14,502 nucleotides of DNA, from assembly GCA_031267005.1 (NCBI GenBank), contig JAIRZX010000273.1:1-14502 (forward strand). Direction: 5' to 3'. Positions 13,906-14,502 of the stretch are shown here, piece after piece. Made by a program: the position numbers and the translations under genes. Position 1 is the first letter of the stretch; each line of letters begins with the position of its first letter. The notes beneath the pieces were generated by a model. It was not told the origin of the DNA, did not search any database, and was given only the letters and a program-made list of their open reading frames with translations. This DNA is from Deltaproteobacteria bacterium. Lineage in GTDB: Bacteria > Desulfobacterota > Desulfarculia > Adiutricales > Adiutricaceae.

Positions 13906-14502
13906 ATGACCTCAATTTCCCCCCGCCGCCCCGTAATGCCCAAGGCCTTTTCCGGCGCGTCGCAGTTCCTTTCCGCGGCGCTCCTTACGGCGCTCCTTAC
14001 GGCCGGTTGCCAATCCGGCCCTCCCCCGGGCGACGGGACCCAAGCCGGATCCCGGCCAGGGGACCCCGCGCCCGCGGCCGGGGACGCTGTTCCCGGCTCG
14101 CCGGCGGCCCCGCCTTCGGATCCCGAGGCCGCAGCCTTGCAGTCGGCGCCTCTGCCGGCGGCGGACGAGCCTTTGGCCGTGCTGCAGTTCATACCCAAGG
14201 GGGACGTGAGGAGCTTCACCCAGGCGGCGGTCATGTTCAACCAGCCCATGGTTGCCTTGGGAGCCTTCGACGAGGCGGACCAGAACCTCCTTGCGGTGGA
14301 CCCGCCGCTTCCGGGGAAGGTTGCGTGGATTAACCAGTTCACCCTGGCCTTCGTGCCGGAGAAGCCGGTCTTGGGGAGCCTTTCGTTTACGGTCAAGCTC
14401 TCCCCGGACGTGAAATCGCTTTCCGGGGCCGGGCTCCCGCCGGGAAGCTACGAGTCGAGCTTCACTCTCCCCGCCCTCGGGGTGGAATGGTTCAACACCA
14501 AC
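13906..14502 (+). CDS. Alpha-2-macroglobulin family lipoprotein (3' end outside window)
   Basis: The frame opened by ATG 13906 stays open to the window edge, giving the first 199 residues of what should be a very large protein. A basic N-terminus, a hydrophobic segment (about 20-34) and LLTAGC form a lipoprotein signal, with Cys35 as lipidation site. A Pro/Gly/Ala-rich linker spans about 36-88. From about 90 the sequence matches the N-terminal macroglobulin domain of bacterial alpha-2-macroglobulins: LQFIPKGDVRSFTQAAVMFNQPMVALGAFD, then FTLAFVPEKPVLGSLSFTVKL and SYESSFTLPALGVEW. Family members sit at the cell envelope and trap proteases, usually through a thioester or bait region located far downstream, so that part cannot be judged here. 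In many Gram-negatives the partner gene pbpC follows, which would lie outside the window. A second ATG at 13936 is possible, but 13906 gives a better signal peptide. Confidence 0.85.
   Translation, partial: MTSISPRRPVMPKAFSGASQFLSAALLTALLTAGCQSGPPPGDGTQAGSRPGDPAPAAGDAVPGSPAAPPSDPEAAALQSAPLPAADEPLAVLQFIPKGDVRSFTQAAVMFNQPMVALGAFDEADQNLLAVDPPLPGKVAWINQFTLAFVPEKPVLGSLSFTVKLSPDVKSLSGAGLPPGSYESSFTLPALGVEWFNTN
13977..14000 (+). repeat. 12-bp tandem duplication inside the signal peptide
   Basis: GGCGCTCCTTAC at 13977-13988 is repeated exactly at 13989-14000. It encodes the ALLT-ALLT part of the hydrophobic core just before the lipobox and keeps the frame. Confidence 0.9.

Overview
The window looks like chromosomal DNA of a Gram-negative bacterium with very high GC. 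The evidence is a MepM-like envelope protein with a single membrane anchor, an alpha-2-macroglobulin lipoprotein, an SSB with the DDxPF-type tail, RimO and a long-chain polyprenyl synthase. Gene content and protein style suggest a Desulfobacterota (deltaproteobacterial) lineage, possibly host-associated, but this is inference because no rRNA or other taxonomic marker is present. Nine genes cover about 72% of the window. The other 28% is five long spacers (337 to about 1060 bp) that are GC-rich, contain short tandem repeats and are interrupted by AT-rich patches near gene starts.

Layout. Positions 1-2255 hold the 3' part of rimO, overlapping by one base with a polyprenyl diphosphate synthase gene. 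A repeat-bearing spacer follows (2256-3160). Positions 3161-5265 hold a small exported protein gene translationally coupled to coaBC (shared TGATG). The ssb gene converges on it from the minus strand (5311-5934). After a 1.06 kb spacer comes a MepM/M23-type envelope gene (6991-8955) whose LytM domain has lost nearly all its zinc ligands. A telomere-like AAGCCC/AACC repeat (9015-9092) precedes a YfeW/beta-lactamase-type serine hydrolase gene (to 10393). Next comes a distinctly more AT-rich gene for an AAA-ATPase-like plus PD-(D/E)XK protein (11141-12892), with its own candidate promoter. The window ends inside an alpha-2-macroglobulin family lipoprotein gene (13906 to the edge).

Themes. Most genes are housekeeping (ribosomal protein S12 modification, isoprenoid chain synthesis, coenzyme A synthesis, DNA replication and repair) or envelope functions (M23-like, serine hydrolase, alpha-2-macroglobulin). 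Several conserved proteins carry long Pro/Gly/Ala-rich insertions or tails that the families usually lack. I do not see a clearly new multi-gene system. The strongest oddities are the apparently catalytically dead LytM domain, the missing standard start codon of the serine hydrolase, the G-quadruplex-capable repeat in front of it, and the foreign-looking ATPase/nuclease gene.
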